This document shows positions 9,130 to 18,558 of a stretch of 64,000 bases of DNA, piece after piece. Made by a program: the position numbers and the translations under genes. Origin of the DNA: Dendronalium phyllosphericum CENA369 (GTDB lineage: Bacteria > Cyanobacteriota > Cyanobacteriia > Cyanobacteriales > Nostocaceae); the NCBI RefSeq assembly GCF_016056275.1, contig NZ_JAECZA010000228.1, positions 62,001 to 126,000 of the forward strand, written 5' to 3'. The notes beneath the pieces were generated by a model, which saw nothing but the letters and a program-made list of their open reading frames with translations, was not told the origin of the DNA and made no database searches. Position 1 is the first letter of the stretch. Every line of letters begins with the position of its first letter.

Positions 9130-9135
9130 AAACAA

Positions 9136-10269
9136 TTAACAATGCATCAAAGCGTATTCAACTGCCTGCATCAAGCCTTGACCAAAGTAATTGGGAGAAA
9201 ACTTTTGAATGTGTTCCAATGAAGCTTTACCCATTGCTTGTAAGTCCACTTCATCTGAGCTGATTTTAACCATAAGTTGTGTTAATTGATTTTGATTTTC
9301 CGGGTCGAAACCGAACCCATTAATACCTTCTAAAACTAAATCCTCAAAACATCCACAACGATTAGAGACAAGAATAGGCTTGCCTGCTGCCATTGCTTCA
9401 TTAACTACTAATCCCCATTGCTCCTGAATGCTAGCGTGAATAAAGCAATTTGCATGAGCAAAATAAGGAAAGAGTTGGTCTTGCTGAAGAAAACCAGGTA
9501 GGTGAATATAATTTTTTAAGCTCAATTCACCAATCTGTTGTTCTAGCTGGGGACGTAGTTGACCATCACCACAAATAACTAAATCCCAAGCCTTGTCTCC
9601 AAGCATTTGACAGTAAGCTGCATAAGATGAGATCAGGAATGAAAGATTTTTTTTGGGAATGAAGCGATTAATTGCTAAGAAGAAAGGTTTTTCAATAGGC
9701 TTGGGCAGATGCTTAATCTTATCTGGACTAAAAGCATTATTGCCTACTACGTCGTAACCTAAAAATATTGCTTCTGGAGGCATACCTAACTTAATTAAAT
9801 ATCGCTTGTGCGGCTGTCCTCCTACCAAAGCAGATTTATATTTTTTGACGATCCAACTTTTGATCGCCTCCCGCCACCAAGAGCGAGAAACATCATTTTC
9901 AGTAGTTTCTGAAAGGAGAATTGCAGATTTGCGATGCAATAAACACCAAATCAATGTAAACAGCATTGCAGGTTGAAAATAACCAGCAATTGCTATAGCA
10001 TTCGGATTAACTGCATTAAGTACGTTATTAAGTTTTTTTAGTAGATAAAAAATATTAGTTTTTTCAAGAGACCGATCTGGAATTACTGAAACGAAAGAAA
10101 AATTGAGGTTATCAATTTTTGTATTCCATGGATATTGTTCTTCGGAACGTGCTAACTCTATAGCAACTATTTGATTTTGAAGTTTTTCAGAATAATCGAC
10201 CAATCCCTCAATTCTAGCAAGATGATAAGGCCCATAGTTAGAAAATAAAATACCAACACTAATATTCAT
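9136..10269 (-). CDS. Family 4 glycosyltransferase (GT-B)
   Basis: The 377-aa protein has an N-terminal acceptor domain (ILFSNYGPYHLARIEGL) and a GT4 donor domain with NRFIPKKNLSFLI, CGDGQLRPQLEQQI and the EX7E element EQWGLVVNEAMAAGKP. AGGA sits 7 nt before the ATG, supporting this start. The gene overlaps nothing but is nearly fused to the next glycosyltransferase gene. It is a cytoplasmic or membrane-peripheral enzyme of repeat-unit assembly, with unknown sugar specificity. Confidence 0.87.
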   Translation of the reverse strand: MNISVGILFSNYGPYHLARIEGLVDYSEKLQNQIVAIELARSEEQYPWNTKIDNLNFSFVSVIPDRSLEKTNIFYLLKKLNNVLNAVNPNAIAIAGYFQPAMLFTLIWCLLHRKSAILLSETTENDVSRSWWREAIKSWIVKKYKSALVGGQPHKRYLIKLGMPPEAIFLGYDVVGNNAFSPDKIKHLPKPIEKPFFLAINRFIPKKNLSFLISSYAAYCQMLGDKAWDLVICGDGQLRPQLEQQIGELSLKNYIHLPGFLQQDQLFPYFAHANCFIHASIQEQWGLVVNEAMAAGKPILVSNRCGCFEDLVLEGINGFGFDPENQNQLTQLMVKISSDEVDLQAMGKASLEHIQKFSPNYFGQGLMQAVEYALMHC

Positions 10270-10300
10270 TGATATATCCTAGTGTTTTATGTTTAAAACT

Positions 10301-11560
10301 CTATTTAAATCTATATTTAACTCGAGAATAATAAATAGCTGCGCTTACGAAAAAAACTTGAAATATTCCCTCTTGCCAAAATCTTCCTATACCATGTGTT
10401 AACCCCACCATTGCTGGACTAACTAATCCCATATAAAGTAATCTACTATAAGTACTTTGATAATACAAAGATGAGATCCAAAGAGTTTTAAATACATACC
10501 CTATTATTCCAAAAATCAGAAACCCAAGGAAACTAAATTCCATAAATGAGTCTCCTATACCAGTTATTGTTGAACCTGTAGGAACTGTATAACCATATAA
10601 CTTTTGTAGTAAATCAAAGTCTAAGAGGTGAAATTGTAGAGATTCTTTAAAGGTCTGTCCGACAATTTGTCCTGGTACATATTGAAATATAATACTATCC
10701 CACCATCCAGACCCATATCCATACAAACCAGTCTTTTCCACTGCATCCATTAATAATGCCGCATTTCTCATTTCTAAGATGTCACCACTCTGTTGAAATT
10801 CAAACGCTGACTGAATAATCGATGATAATTGTTGCCATTGACCGCTAAAGAGTAAATTCCAAAATTCTCCTCGGATTACACCTAGTGCAGGAATAATCAA
10901 AGTCATCATCAGTATAGCTGTGACGACTAAAACTCTGGGAGGTACATAACGGCGAACTAAGTAAAATGAAAGACCTATGATGATGATAAATGTCATAGTA
11001 CCTTGTCTACGTCCGACAAGAATGCTAGATATTAAAGGCCAAGCCGATATAAGCGTACAAATAATAGTAATTGGTTTAGGTCGTTTTAATGCTTGTAATA
11101 GAAAAATCCCAAAAGCAATATTGGTAACTTGAGAAAAAAATAGATATATAGTAGCTGGCCCTGTCCAGGTACCACCATTGTCCGCGCGTTGAACAACTGT
11201 ACGAGAAAGTAAAAAATTAAACAAATGTCCCTGAGCCATCAGCACTAGCCCAGCTTTAAATAACTTGCTTTCGTCGATGGGAACATTTAACTTTGCTAAC
11301 CATTTTTTACTTGGTTTACTTGCGTACCCTATCCAACAAGTAGCAGCGCACAAACATGATACTAATATTACCCTTTCTAAAGCTTCTTGACTGACTGCTC
11401 CAGGTTTATGAATTAAGGAAAATATTTGAGGCAGCACAAAAGAAGTAAACATACTACCCATGAAAAATGGATATTGGTAAATTCTTTCTACGCGAATTAT
11501 TCCCCAACCTAATAAACCTATACAGATGCTAATCAACAAATATTGATAGATTTCAACCAT
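10301..11560 (-). CDS. O-antigen polymerase (Wzy)-like integral membrane protein
   Basis: The 419-aa product is almost entirely hydrophobic, with about ten to twelve predicted membrane segments and a large periplasmic loop (about 225-325) between late helices. The Arg-containing segments VGRRQGTMTF and VIRGEFWNLL, and the loop with GYGSGWWDS, fit oligosaccharide repeat-unit polymerases, whose sequences are poorly conserved. It would join lipid-linked repeat units at the outer face of the plasma membrane. The position amid glycosyltransferases supports the call. No Wzx flippase is visible in the window. Confidence 0.75.
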   Translation of the reverse strand: MVEIYQYLLISICIGLLGWGIIRVERIYQYPFFMGSMFTSFVLPQIFSLIHKPGAVSQEALERVILVSCLCAATCWIGYASKPSKKWLAKLNVPIDESKLFKAGLVLMAQGHLFNFLLSRTVVQRADNGGTWTGPATIYLFFSQVTNIAFGIFLLQALKRPKPITIICTLISAWPLISSILVGRRQGTMTFIIIIGLSFYLVRRYVPPRVLVVTAILMMTLIIPALGVIRGEFWNLLFSGQWQQLSSIIQSAFEFQQSGDILEMRNAALLMDAVEKTGLYGYGSGWWDSIIFQYVPGQIVGQTFKESLQFHLLDFDLLQKLYGYTVPTGSTITGIGDSFMEFSFLGFLIFGIIGYVFKTLWISSLYYQSTYSRLLYMGLVSPAMVGLTHGIGRFWQEGIFQVFFVSAAIYYSRVKYRFK

Positions 11561-11658
11561 AAAAGTAAAAACAAAAAACTTTATAATATTTCAACATAGT
11601 TATTTATATATAATAAATTCTTTAAAAATTTCAGTAAGTATATTAAGTTAACTCAAAA

Positions 11659-12909
11659 TTACTGCGACATCATAACTTCCTGGAAATGATTCTCTGATTC
11701 TTGCAGTATACCTTTTAAATATTCTTGATTATTAGCTATGTTTTGAAAATAATTACCTTTTACATAAATTTTTATTAAATTGTCAACAATAGCCTCTATA
11801 TTTCTTATAGGTATAATAAAACCATCTATTTCATCTCTAATAATAGAACCCGAATTGTAAGTAGTAATAATAGGAACTCCTGAACTTAATGCCTCATACG
11901 TCACCATTGCCGAACCTTCACATATTGAAGGTAGCACAAAGACATCTGCCCAAGTGTATAAATCCTTGACTTGAGAGCGAGGAATTCTTCCTAGAAATTC
12001 GCAGACATCGCTGTATTCAGCAATACGCTCAGGCTTGATTTCCAAAGAGCCGACAATTTTACAAGTAAAAGGTATGTTTCCTTTCATCTGGCGTAGAGCT
12101 TCCAGTAAATAAGGAATTCCTTTCCGCAGTCCAACTGAACCGACAAATAAAATTTTTAACTCGTCTCCTTGCTCTCGTGGGGTTTGGGTGAGAGGTTGAT
12201 GCCGTATTGATTTTTCATTTTTGAGGCGACCTAATGGTACAACAGATATTTTATGACTATCTACTCCCCTAGCTATTAGAGAGTCTTTCACAAAATTAGA
12301 ACCACAAATAATACGATTTGCTAAGTCTTGCTCTTGATGTTCTCGCTGCATCAGTTCTAAATCAGCATCACTAACAGTGAAAGGCGTTAATGACCATCCT
12401 TGCCAACGTTCTTCTTCTTCTAGTAAAAGTTCATGTACAAGTGAGTAATCAGCTAGGGTTTGATCTAAAATACAGCGAATTCCATAGGATTTGGCATATT
12501 CAAATAATTCTAGACACGCGCTATTAAATCCATAAATAGTATCGATTTCTCCTAAACCATGTTTAATAATACGCTGGCAAAATTCTCTTCCTCCCTCTAT
12601 AAATATTTCTGATGCTTTTTGCGGTGAAGCTTTGTTGAGAGCTTTGACATAACTATAGCCAAATATAGGAAAATGGATAATTTTTGCACCTTTAAGATTT
12701 GGCTCGTGGCGTTCTAAACCTTTTTTTAAAAAATTGGGAAGACGGTTATAGAGGTGAGGATGACGTAATAAATTAGTTAGTACGTTATGTCCTGAGTAGA
12801 AGTCAGTGTAAAGGGTATTTAAAATACCCCATTGATGAAATAGTAGAGGTTCTTGATAATGCTTTCTAGCACCGAGTTGTGCTACTAAAACTTTAGGTTT
12901 ACTATTCAT
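11659..12909 (-). CDS. Family 4 glycosyltransferase (GT-B)
   Basis: This 416-aa enzyme starts SKPKVLVAQLGARKHYQEPLL, and its donor domain carries LFVGSVGLRKGIPYLLEAL, VCEFLGRIPRSQV and the EX7E motif in EGSAMVTYEALSSGVPIIT. The N-terminal half (YRLP-type HEPNLKGAKIIHFPIF and an AEDEE-type LLEEEERWQGW region) resembles acceptor domains of capsular GT4 enzymes. There is a 21-bp gap to the next upstream gene and about 98 bp to the polymerase gene downstream. Confidence 0.86.
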   Translation of the reverse strand: MNSKPKVLVAQLGARKHYQEPLLFHQWGILNTLYTDFYSGHNVLTNLLRHPHLYNRLPNFLKKGLERHEPNLKGAKIIHFPIFGYSYVKALNKASPQKASEIFIEGGREFCQRIIKHGLGEIDTIYGFNSACLELFEYAKSYGIRCILDQTLADYSLVHELLLEEEERWQGWSLTPFTVSDADLELMQREHQEQDLANRIICGSNFVKDSLIARGVDSHKISVVPLGRLKNEKSIRHQPLTQTPREQGDELKILFVGSVGLRKGIPYLLEALRQMKGNIPFTCKIVGSLEIKPERIAEYSDVCEFLGRIPRSQVKDLYTWADVFVLPSICEGSAMVTYEALSSGVPIITTYNSGSIIRDEIDGFIIPIRNIEAIVDNLIKIYVKGNYFQNIANNQEYLKGILQESENHFQEVMMSQ

Positions 12910-12930
12910 GTATAAATAAAAATTATAAAA

Positions 12931-14061
12931 TTATGAATTCATGGGTGATAAAGAATTGAAGATTTTTTCGTAGCGATCGCCCAGATTTTCCGGAGCATAT
13001 CTTTCTAGATAAGCCGAACGAATCGTGTCTGGTGATATAGACTGTTGCTCTATTAATTTCGCTATTTCCATCAAGCGATCGGCAAATTCATTGGCATTAG
13101 TAGACTTCACTATTCTACCCAGACGAGCATCAGACAAAATATCTGGTAAAGCACCTACATTTGTAGCCACAATTGGTCTACCACAACCCAAAATTTCCAA
13201 AGCTGCTAAACATTGGCCTTCTGTACGGGAAGTAAAAGCAAATAAGTGACATGAGGCGATCGCATTTTCTACTTCATTATTAGGAATGCTGCCGTGAAAG
13301 ACCACAGAAGATGCGATACCAAGGTTTTGGGTTAGCTGTTCTAGCTGTTCTCGCAAATGACCATCACCAAATAGATGCAGGCTAGGTTTTTGCTTTTGCT
13401 TATTATCAGCAATAGACGTTTGTAAGTATTTTTCTTGAAAGCAACGAAAGGTTTCTAGTAACAAGGGAATATTTTTATCTTCTACGAGTCTACCGAGAAA
13501 GCCTATTCTTAGTTGCTCGTTTGCTGGCAATGGTTTGAGATTACTAGGCTGCTGGGGAATATAAGAAATAACCTCAACTCGTCCTTGATAGCCAATTTGA
13601 TGTAAATCTTCTGTAAATGCAGATGCTTGTACTAAGATTAAATCGAATAGATTTAGTGCCTCTAAAAGTTGGTTTTTTTCTGGAGTTGTGGTTGGAGGTA
13701 AAGGTTGATAGGGAGTAATATAAACAAATTTTGTACTCTTACCAATTTGTGATTTTAGTCTTTTTAAAATTTCGACGGGGAATAATTTACCAAATAAGAC
13801 TATATTGCTTTGTTTAATTTGTTGAATTCCCAGAGGCAACAACAGCCAATCTGGTAAATTCCATCGACAACCCCATTGCCAAGGGTTACGCACAATTTTA
13901 ACTTTTGCTTGTTCGATAGACTGAAGTAGAGAAGAATTTGGCCCCCAACAGACTAGTTGACAATCGTAGTTGCGACTTTGAAGATAACAGAGAAGATTTT
14001 TACAGAAAGTCTCTATTCCTCCAATTGGAGCAAATCCACCAAAATAAAACAGAATTTTCAT
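12931..14061 (-). CDS. Family 4 glycosyltransferase (GT-B)
   Basis: The 376-aa product begins KILFYFGGFAPIGGIETFCKNLL, with the GGIE loop of GT4 enzymes. The donor domain has IGFLGRLVEDKNIPLLLETF, HLFGDGHLREQLEQL and the EX7E pair in TEGQCLAALEILGCGRPIVAT. The catalytic type is retaining, and donor and acceptor are unknown. It sits 15 bp after the previous gene in the operon. Confidence 0.87.
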   Translation of the reverse strand: MKILFYFGGFAPIGGIETFCKNLLCYLQSRNYDCQLVCWGPNSSLLQSIEQAKVKIVRNPWQWGCRWNLPDWLLLPLGIQQIKQSNIVLFGKLFPVEILKRLKSQIGKSTKFVYITPYQPLPPTTTPEKNQLLEALNLFDLILVQASAFTEDLHQIGYQGRVEVISYIPQQPSNLKPLPANEQLRIGFLGRLVEDKNIPLLLETFRCFQEKYLQTSIADNKQKQKPSLHLFGDGHLREQLEQLTQNLGIASSVVFHGSIPNNEVENAIASCHLFAFTSRTEGQCLAALEILGCGRPIVATNVGALPDILSDARLGRIVKSTNANEFADRLMEIAKLIEQQSISPDTIRSAYLERYAPENLGDRYEKIFNSLSPMNS

Positions 14062-14076
14062 ATATATTTCTCCGTT

Positions 14077-15198
14077 TCAACCACACAGATAAGATAGCCA
14101 AGCTTTTTTGAGAACGGAGTAGGAATATCTATCCAGATAATATTTTTGCAATTCTACTTGGTTAATCTCTCCTTCTGCCAATTGGAATAGCATTTTTCTG
14201 ACAGCATTAATAAATGAGTTATTTGTAGAATTTGCTTGTTCGTTTTGCCAGGGTTCTGGAGGAACAATAATTACATTTGGATTACCCACACCATAATCGG
14301 CAATACCTCCAACACCATAGGTGACAAAGGGAACGCCACAAGCTAAAGATTCTAGTAACACAAGCGGTGCGCCTTCATCACCAAGAGTCGGTAACAAAGT
14401 CAAATCGTAGCTGCTGATGAGGTCTACATAAGCTTGACCTTCTGGATAGCGACCAAAACATTTGACGCGATCGCCTATTCCCTGTGCTTCAATATACTCC
14501 CGTATTAAAGGCTCCTCCGGCCCTCCGCCATGAATGTGCAGTTCGCTGAGTACATCTTTTAAAGATTCCCACTGCTGAACTAGCCAAAAAGCTCTCTTAT
14601 GAGGAACTAAACGGCTGAATAGTGCTGCTTTAGCTTGTCCTAAAGGAACTTTTTTATAAACAGGCTGGGGTAATGATGTCACAATTTCCAGTGGTACTGG
14701 TATTGCCGAAAGCACGGGAATCTCTTTTTTCCAACCAAAGCAATTGGCAAAATTTGCTGCAACCGTTGGTGTATGAGCAGCTACTTCATCAAAGTACCAA
14801 CGGACAATCCACCGAGGATCTTTCCAACCACTCTTTAAACCTGACATCACCTCATGAAAAATCGTGCGTGGTTTATGTCTTACCAAACAAACAGGTATTA
14901 CAGAGTAAAAGCCAGTGCCGACAGCAATGTAAACATCTGGTGCAAATTCTTCAATAATTGTTTTAATTTTATTAATTTTTTGAAAAAATGAAATGATTGA
15001 TTTATTTTGCTGTTCGTCACTAGACTCAAAGGAAAAGAACTTCACGAATGCATATTGTCGCGATCGCTCTTCAATAGGCTTTTTGACAATGAAAGCTGTA
15101 TCTATTTTTTCCTCTTCTAAAGCATTTGCAAGCCAATTTAAATGGGTTTGAATTCCCCCTTCTCCTGCTAAAATGCCACTAATTAAAATCTTTTTCAT
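14077..15198 (-). CDS. Family 4 glycosyltransferase (GT-B)
   Basis: The 373-aa protein has the N-terminal loop ILAGEGGIQTHLNWLANAL and a donor domain with AALFSRLVPHKRAFWLVQQW, HIHGGGPEEPLIREYI and the EX7E element in GDEGAPLVLLESLACGVP. The sequence is normal in length for GT4. Spacing to the neighbours is 15 and 31 bp, as expected for one transcript. Confidence 0.87.
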   Translation of the reverse strand: MKKILISGILAGEGGIQTHLNWLANALEEEKIDTAFIVKKPIEERSRQYAFVKFFSFESSDEQQNKSIISFFQKINKIKTIIEEFAPDVYIAVGTGFYSVIPVCLVRHKPRTIFHEVMSGLKSGWKDPRWIVRWYFDEVAAHTPTVAANFANCFGWKKEIPVLSAIPVPLEIVTSLPQPVYKKVPLGQAKAALFSRLVPHKRAFWLVQQWESLKDVLSELHIHGGGPEEPLIREYIEAQGIGDRVKCFGRYPEGQAYVDLISSYDLTLLPTLGDEGAPLVLLESLACGVPFVTYGVGGIADYGVGNPNVIIVPPEPWQNEQANSTNNSFINAVRKMLFQLAEGEINQVELQKYYLDRYSYSVLKKAWLSYLCG

Positions 15199-15229
15199 GT
15201 TAACAATATTGTAGTTTTATATAAAAAAT

Positions 15230-16162
15230 CTAAATTATATGTAATTCTGCTTTACACCAGTTTACAAAATTTTTCACTCCCTTTTCGAGAGGAACAGAAG
15301 GCTCAAAACCTAAAGTTTGGATTTTGCTGATATCAGCTTGCCAATTAAGTGGATCTCCTAGGCGAATATTACCATTAAATTGAGGCTGAATATCGTATTC
15401 CAACGCATCAATAACTAATGCTGCTAGTTCTTTGATTGTTGTTTCTCTACCAGAACCGAGATTATAAACTTCACCTTGCATTTGTGCCGATTCAGCAACA
15501 ATTTCAATGGCTTTAGCAATATCAATAGCGTGAATAAAGTCTCGACTTTCTGTTCCGGTTCCCTGAAGATTTACAGCTTTTTCTGTAAGAGCTTTTTGGC
15601 AAATATCCCAAATTACTTGCCGCCGCAGTCCAGGGCCATATGCCGAAAAAATTCTGATGCTGGCACTTAATAAACCATAAACTCTAGCAAACTCTAAAAC
15701 CAAGTTTTCAGATTGCCATTTATGAAATCCGTAAGGTGAAATTGGACTTAGAACTTTATCTTCGTTTATAGGTATAGAATTAGGATTACCATATACCGCA
15801 GCACTAGAGAGAAAAATAAATCGACAATTAGGAGCGCTGGTTCGTAAAGAATTCAACACTTCAAAGGTCAATGCAGTATTAGCATTAAAATCTTCTCTAG
15901 GAGTGGTAATTGATAAACCTACAGAAGCTCGTCCAGCACAGTGAATAAATAGATCGGGATGATATTTATCTAGTAAATTATTCAATTCTGTACTGGGTAA
16001 ATCGAGACAGTGATAAGCTTGTAGATCGGCTATTGGAGCATTCTCAGGAGAAGTTTTAGCTAGACCAACCACAGACCAACCTTGCTTGGAAAAATAGCGT
16101 ACAATGTAGCGACCAATAAAGCCAGTTGCTCCTGTCACTAGAACTAGTTTTGATTGTGACAT
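15230..16162 (-). CDS. NAD-dependent nucleotide-sugar epimerase/dehydratase (extended SDR)
   Basis: The 310-aa protein has the Rossmann motif GATGFIGRYIV at residues 11-21, SSAAVYG in the middle and the catalytic YGFHK (YxxxK). These are the hallmarks of extended short-chain dehydrogenases acting on nucleotide sugars. It most resembles 4-epimerases/4-reductases such as GalE- or GDP-4-keto-6-deoxymannose-reductase-type enzymes, but the substrate cannot be fixed. AGGG lies just before the ATG. It is embedded among glycosyltransferases rather than with the other sugar-modifying genes, so it may supply a donor to one of them. Confidence 0.85.
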   Translation of the reverse strand: MSQSKLVLVTGATGFIGRYIVRYFSKQGWSVVGLAKTSPENAPIADLQAYHCLDLPSTELNNLLDKYHPDLFIHCAGRASVGLSITTPREDFNANTALTFEVLNSLRTSAPNCRFIFLSSAAVYGNPNSIPINEDKVLSPISPYGFHKWQSENLVLEFARVYGLLSASIRIFSAYGPGLRRQVIWDICQKALTEKAVNLQGTGTESRDFIHAIDIAKAIEIVAESAQMQGEVYNLGSGRETTIKELAALVIDALEYDIQPQFNGNIRLGDPLNWQADISKIQTLGFEPSVPLEKGVKNFVNWCKAELHII

Positions 16163-16200
16163 ATCACCCTAAAGTAAATACTATTTATACTGATTATTTA

Positions 16201-17334
16201 CTAATATAATTGCAATAGCCAGTTCTCTAGAGTTTGAGCGCGTATTTGCCAAGTATGCTGACGGGCGAACTCTAGTTGCTTGAGGCTTTTTTCGTAGATG
16301 TCAAGCTTTTCTACTAAGGTGAATTGCTTGCGGATGCGATCGCTCGCATCTTCGGCAGAATTAAAGATACTTATCCACTCTGGATATAAACGGCATTCCG
16401 GGATATCAGTACTGAGAACCGGATGACCGCTAGCAATACCATCCATAATTTTGGTAGGGCAAGATGCTTGATTAAAGGGATGATCTACTACGTAGGGAAT
16501 CCAATTGACTGCAAAAGACCAGTAGTACTCTGCCACTTTATCGGACGGTACTTGCCCAATATGACGAACATTGGGTAATGCTAGCACTGCTTGGCGGATT
16601 GCTTGCCAATTTCCTTGGTCTAGCATGATTTGCTCGTCTAAACCGCCAACAAAAATAAATGTGATTTCGGGACAAGCTTTGATAACTTGATAAATTAATT
16701 GCCAATCTAAGCGATCGCCTAAGTTGCCAACATAACCCACAGTCATTGGTTCTGGAGGGATTTCTGGTTGGCAATTTAAGTAAGTCTTTACAAATCCGTG
16801 TGGATAATGATGAATCTTGGAGGAACTTTGCTCGTGACGTTTCTTCAGAGTCAGCAGTTGAGAGTTGGAAGCACACAGAGTAATACTAGCGCGTTCAATT
16901 AATTCTTTTTCTTGCTCCAAAATCTTAGTTTTACGGTCGGGTCGATAAAGAACATAGTCATCAAAGTTGTAGTAAATTAATCGCTCGTTTGGTATTTTGC
17001 GTACCCAAGGAGCAAAATCGGGATGGGGAACTATCAGCCAAGGATGTTCGCCTGATTTCTGGTTGAGTTGGCGACACCAGTTTTGGATGAGCTGTTGTAA
17101 ATAAAATCTAAATAATTTTTCTAACCGCCCAGCATAACCGCTAGGCAATACATGAATTGAACGATTTAGTAACGGTGGCGGGATTCTTTTAGACCATGTA
17201 GGTTTATGAGGATAGTAAGTTCTCCAATCATAAAATTGCACGGCATGAGTCGGATAATTTTGAGCTAAAGCTTCTGCTAGACCATAAGTCCAAGGACTAT
17301 TTGCTGCTAAAAATAGAAAACTGAGTTTTCCCAT
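16201..17334 (-). CDS. Glycosyltransferase, GT1/GT4-like (GT-B)
   Basis: The 377-aa protein has two GT-B-like halves. The N-terminal part has LAANSPWTYGLAEALAQNY, and the donor domain has TVGYVGNLGDRLDWQLI, FIFVGGLDEQIM and the late CPTKIMDGIASGHPVLST segment. That segment corresponds to the P.K..EY.A.G.PV region of glycosyltransferase family 1/4. The classic EX7E pair is replaced, as in several exopolysaccharide glycosyltransferases. The activity should be transfer of a hexose from a nucleotide sugar, with the specific sugar unknown. Confidence 0.8.
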   Translation of the reverse strand: MGKLSFLFLAANSPWTYGLAEALAQNYPTHAVQFYDWRTYYPHKPTWSKRIPPPLLNRSIHVLPSGYAGRLEKLFRFYLQQLIQNWCRQLNQKSGEHPWLIVPHPDFAPWVRKIPNERLIYYNFDDYVLYRPDRKTKILEQEKELIERASITLCASNSQLLTLKKRHEQSSSKIHHYPHGFVKTYLNCQPEIPPEPMTVGYVGNLGDRLDWQLIYQVIKACPEITFIFVGGLDEQIMLDQGNWQAIRQAVLALPNVRHIGQVPSDKVAEYYWSFAVNWIPYVVDHPFNQASCPTKIMDGIASGHPVLSTDIPECRLYPEWISIFNSAEDASDRIRKQFTLVEKLDIYEKSLKQLEFARQHTWQIRAQTLENWLLQLY

Positions 17335-17352
17335 AGTATGTTTTTAATATAT

Positions 17353-18543
17353 TTACCACCCACGCATATCTCGCAGCCAGTAGCCAAGAACAGGCGATCG
17401 CCCAATCAATTCTCTAATTGCCGAACGCAAACCAGGGGGTAGGAGCTGAAACCGATAGACAGGAGCTTGATAAGCTGCTGGTTGTTGACCTTTTTTACTT
17501 CTTTCAATTGGTTCAAGGGTGGAAATATGTTTGATGAGAGATTCGTAACCTCTCCACATTACTGCCTCATCGAAATCAGAACGGGCGCGTTCGATTACCG
17601 CATTCTGAAAAAGTTCGTAGTTGTCGCAAGCAGATAAAACTTGTTGAGCTAAGGCTTGAGTGTTGTCTAAGGGAGCAAACAGTCCTGTCTTGTTCGCCGC
17701 AGTAATTTCTTTTGTACCAGTTTCAACATCCCAAGCCACTGGCACACAACCCATACTCATGGCTTCTATTGTAGCCATACCAAATGGTTCAACGCGACTT
17801 AACATCAGCAAAACTTTTGCCGATGCGGCGGTGGAAAATATGCGATCGCGTTCGACGTGGCCGTAAACATGAATGCGCTCAGAATTTGGTAATTGGTTAA
17901 TGCGAGACTGAAATTCTGGTTTCACCTGACCAAACCAGTGCAGTTTACCAGCGAACCCTAAATTAATTAAATGTTTCCATAACTTGAGAACATCAAATGC
18001 TCCCTTTGTGGGATTTTCACCACCTAGAAATATTAAGTTATTTGGGCGCGTAACATTTAATTCTGGCCGTTCGGGAAATACAGAGCCATTGTAAATCACA
18101 GAAAGTTTCGTTTTCTGTTTTAAGCGATGTCGGAACTTACTTGCTACAGTTTCCGAAACAGCGGCGATCGCCTCTAAATTGTCTTCCTCTGCCACCGCTC
18201 TTTGCCAATAGCCAGGCATAGTGTCGTGGACGACAAAAACACATTTAATATTGGGAGGTAAGTAGGCAATAACAGCATCTAACTCTCCACAAGCATTAAA
18301 AAGTAGTACATCTTGGGGATTTTCATTTAACCATTGCAGCAGAACTTTTGGTGTTTCTGGCGCAGAACCATATAAACCTAAAGATGATACTCGAAAATCA
18401 TCATTACTACTCATCCAGCTAGGTTGAGTAAGCATTAGCATTGTTGTCTCATATCCAGCTTTAGCAGCTTGCCGACAACAAGACAAAGCGACAGGAGATA
18501 TTCCGCCGCTCTTGTCGCCAGGAATTAGCCAACAGAGTTTCAT
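17353..18543 (-). CDS. Family 4 glycosyltransferase (GT-B)
   Basis: The 396-aa enzyme starts KLCWLIPGDKSGGISPVALSC. It contains VFVVHDTMPGYW, a donor domain with LIFLGGENPTKGAFDVLKLW, IHVYGHVERDRIF and the EX7E pair in VEPFGMATIEAMSMGCVPV. A Cys/Gly-rich loop near the N-terminus fits an acceptor site. The C-terminal extension after residue 345 (PGLRSAIRELIGRSPVLGYWLRD) is basic and probably lies at the membrane surface. It is 18 bp from the next gene. Confidence 0.86.
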   Translation of the reverse strand: MKLCWLIPGDKSGGISPVALSCCRQAAKAGYETTMLMLTQPSWMSSNDDFRVSSLGLYGSAPETPKVLLQWLNENPQDVLLFNACGELDAVIAYLPPNIKCVFVVHDTMPGYWQRAVAEEDNLEAIAAVSETVASKFRHRLKQKTKLSVIYNGSVFPERPELNVTRPNNLIFLGGENPTKGAFDVLKLWKHLINLGFAGKLHWFGQVKPEFQSRINQLPNSERIHVYGHVERDRIFSTAASAKVLLMLSRVEPFGMATIEAMSMGCVPVAWDVETGTKEITAANKTGLFAPLDNTQALAQQVLSACDNYELFQNAVIERARSDFDEAVMWRGYESLIKHISTLEPIERSKKGQQPAAYQAPVYRFQLLPPGLRSAIRELIGRSPVLGYWLRDMRGW

Positions 18544-18558
18544 ATATTTTTTTATACT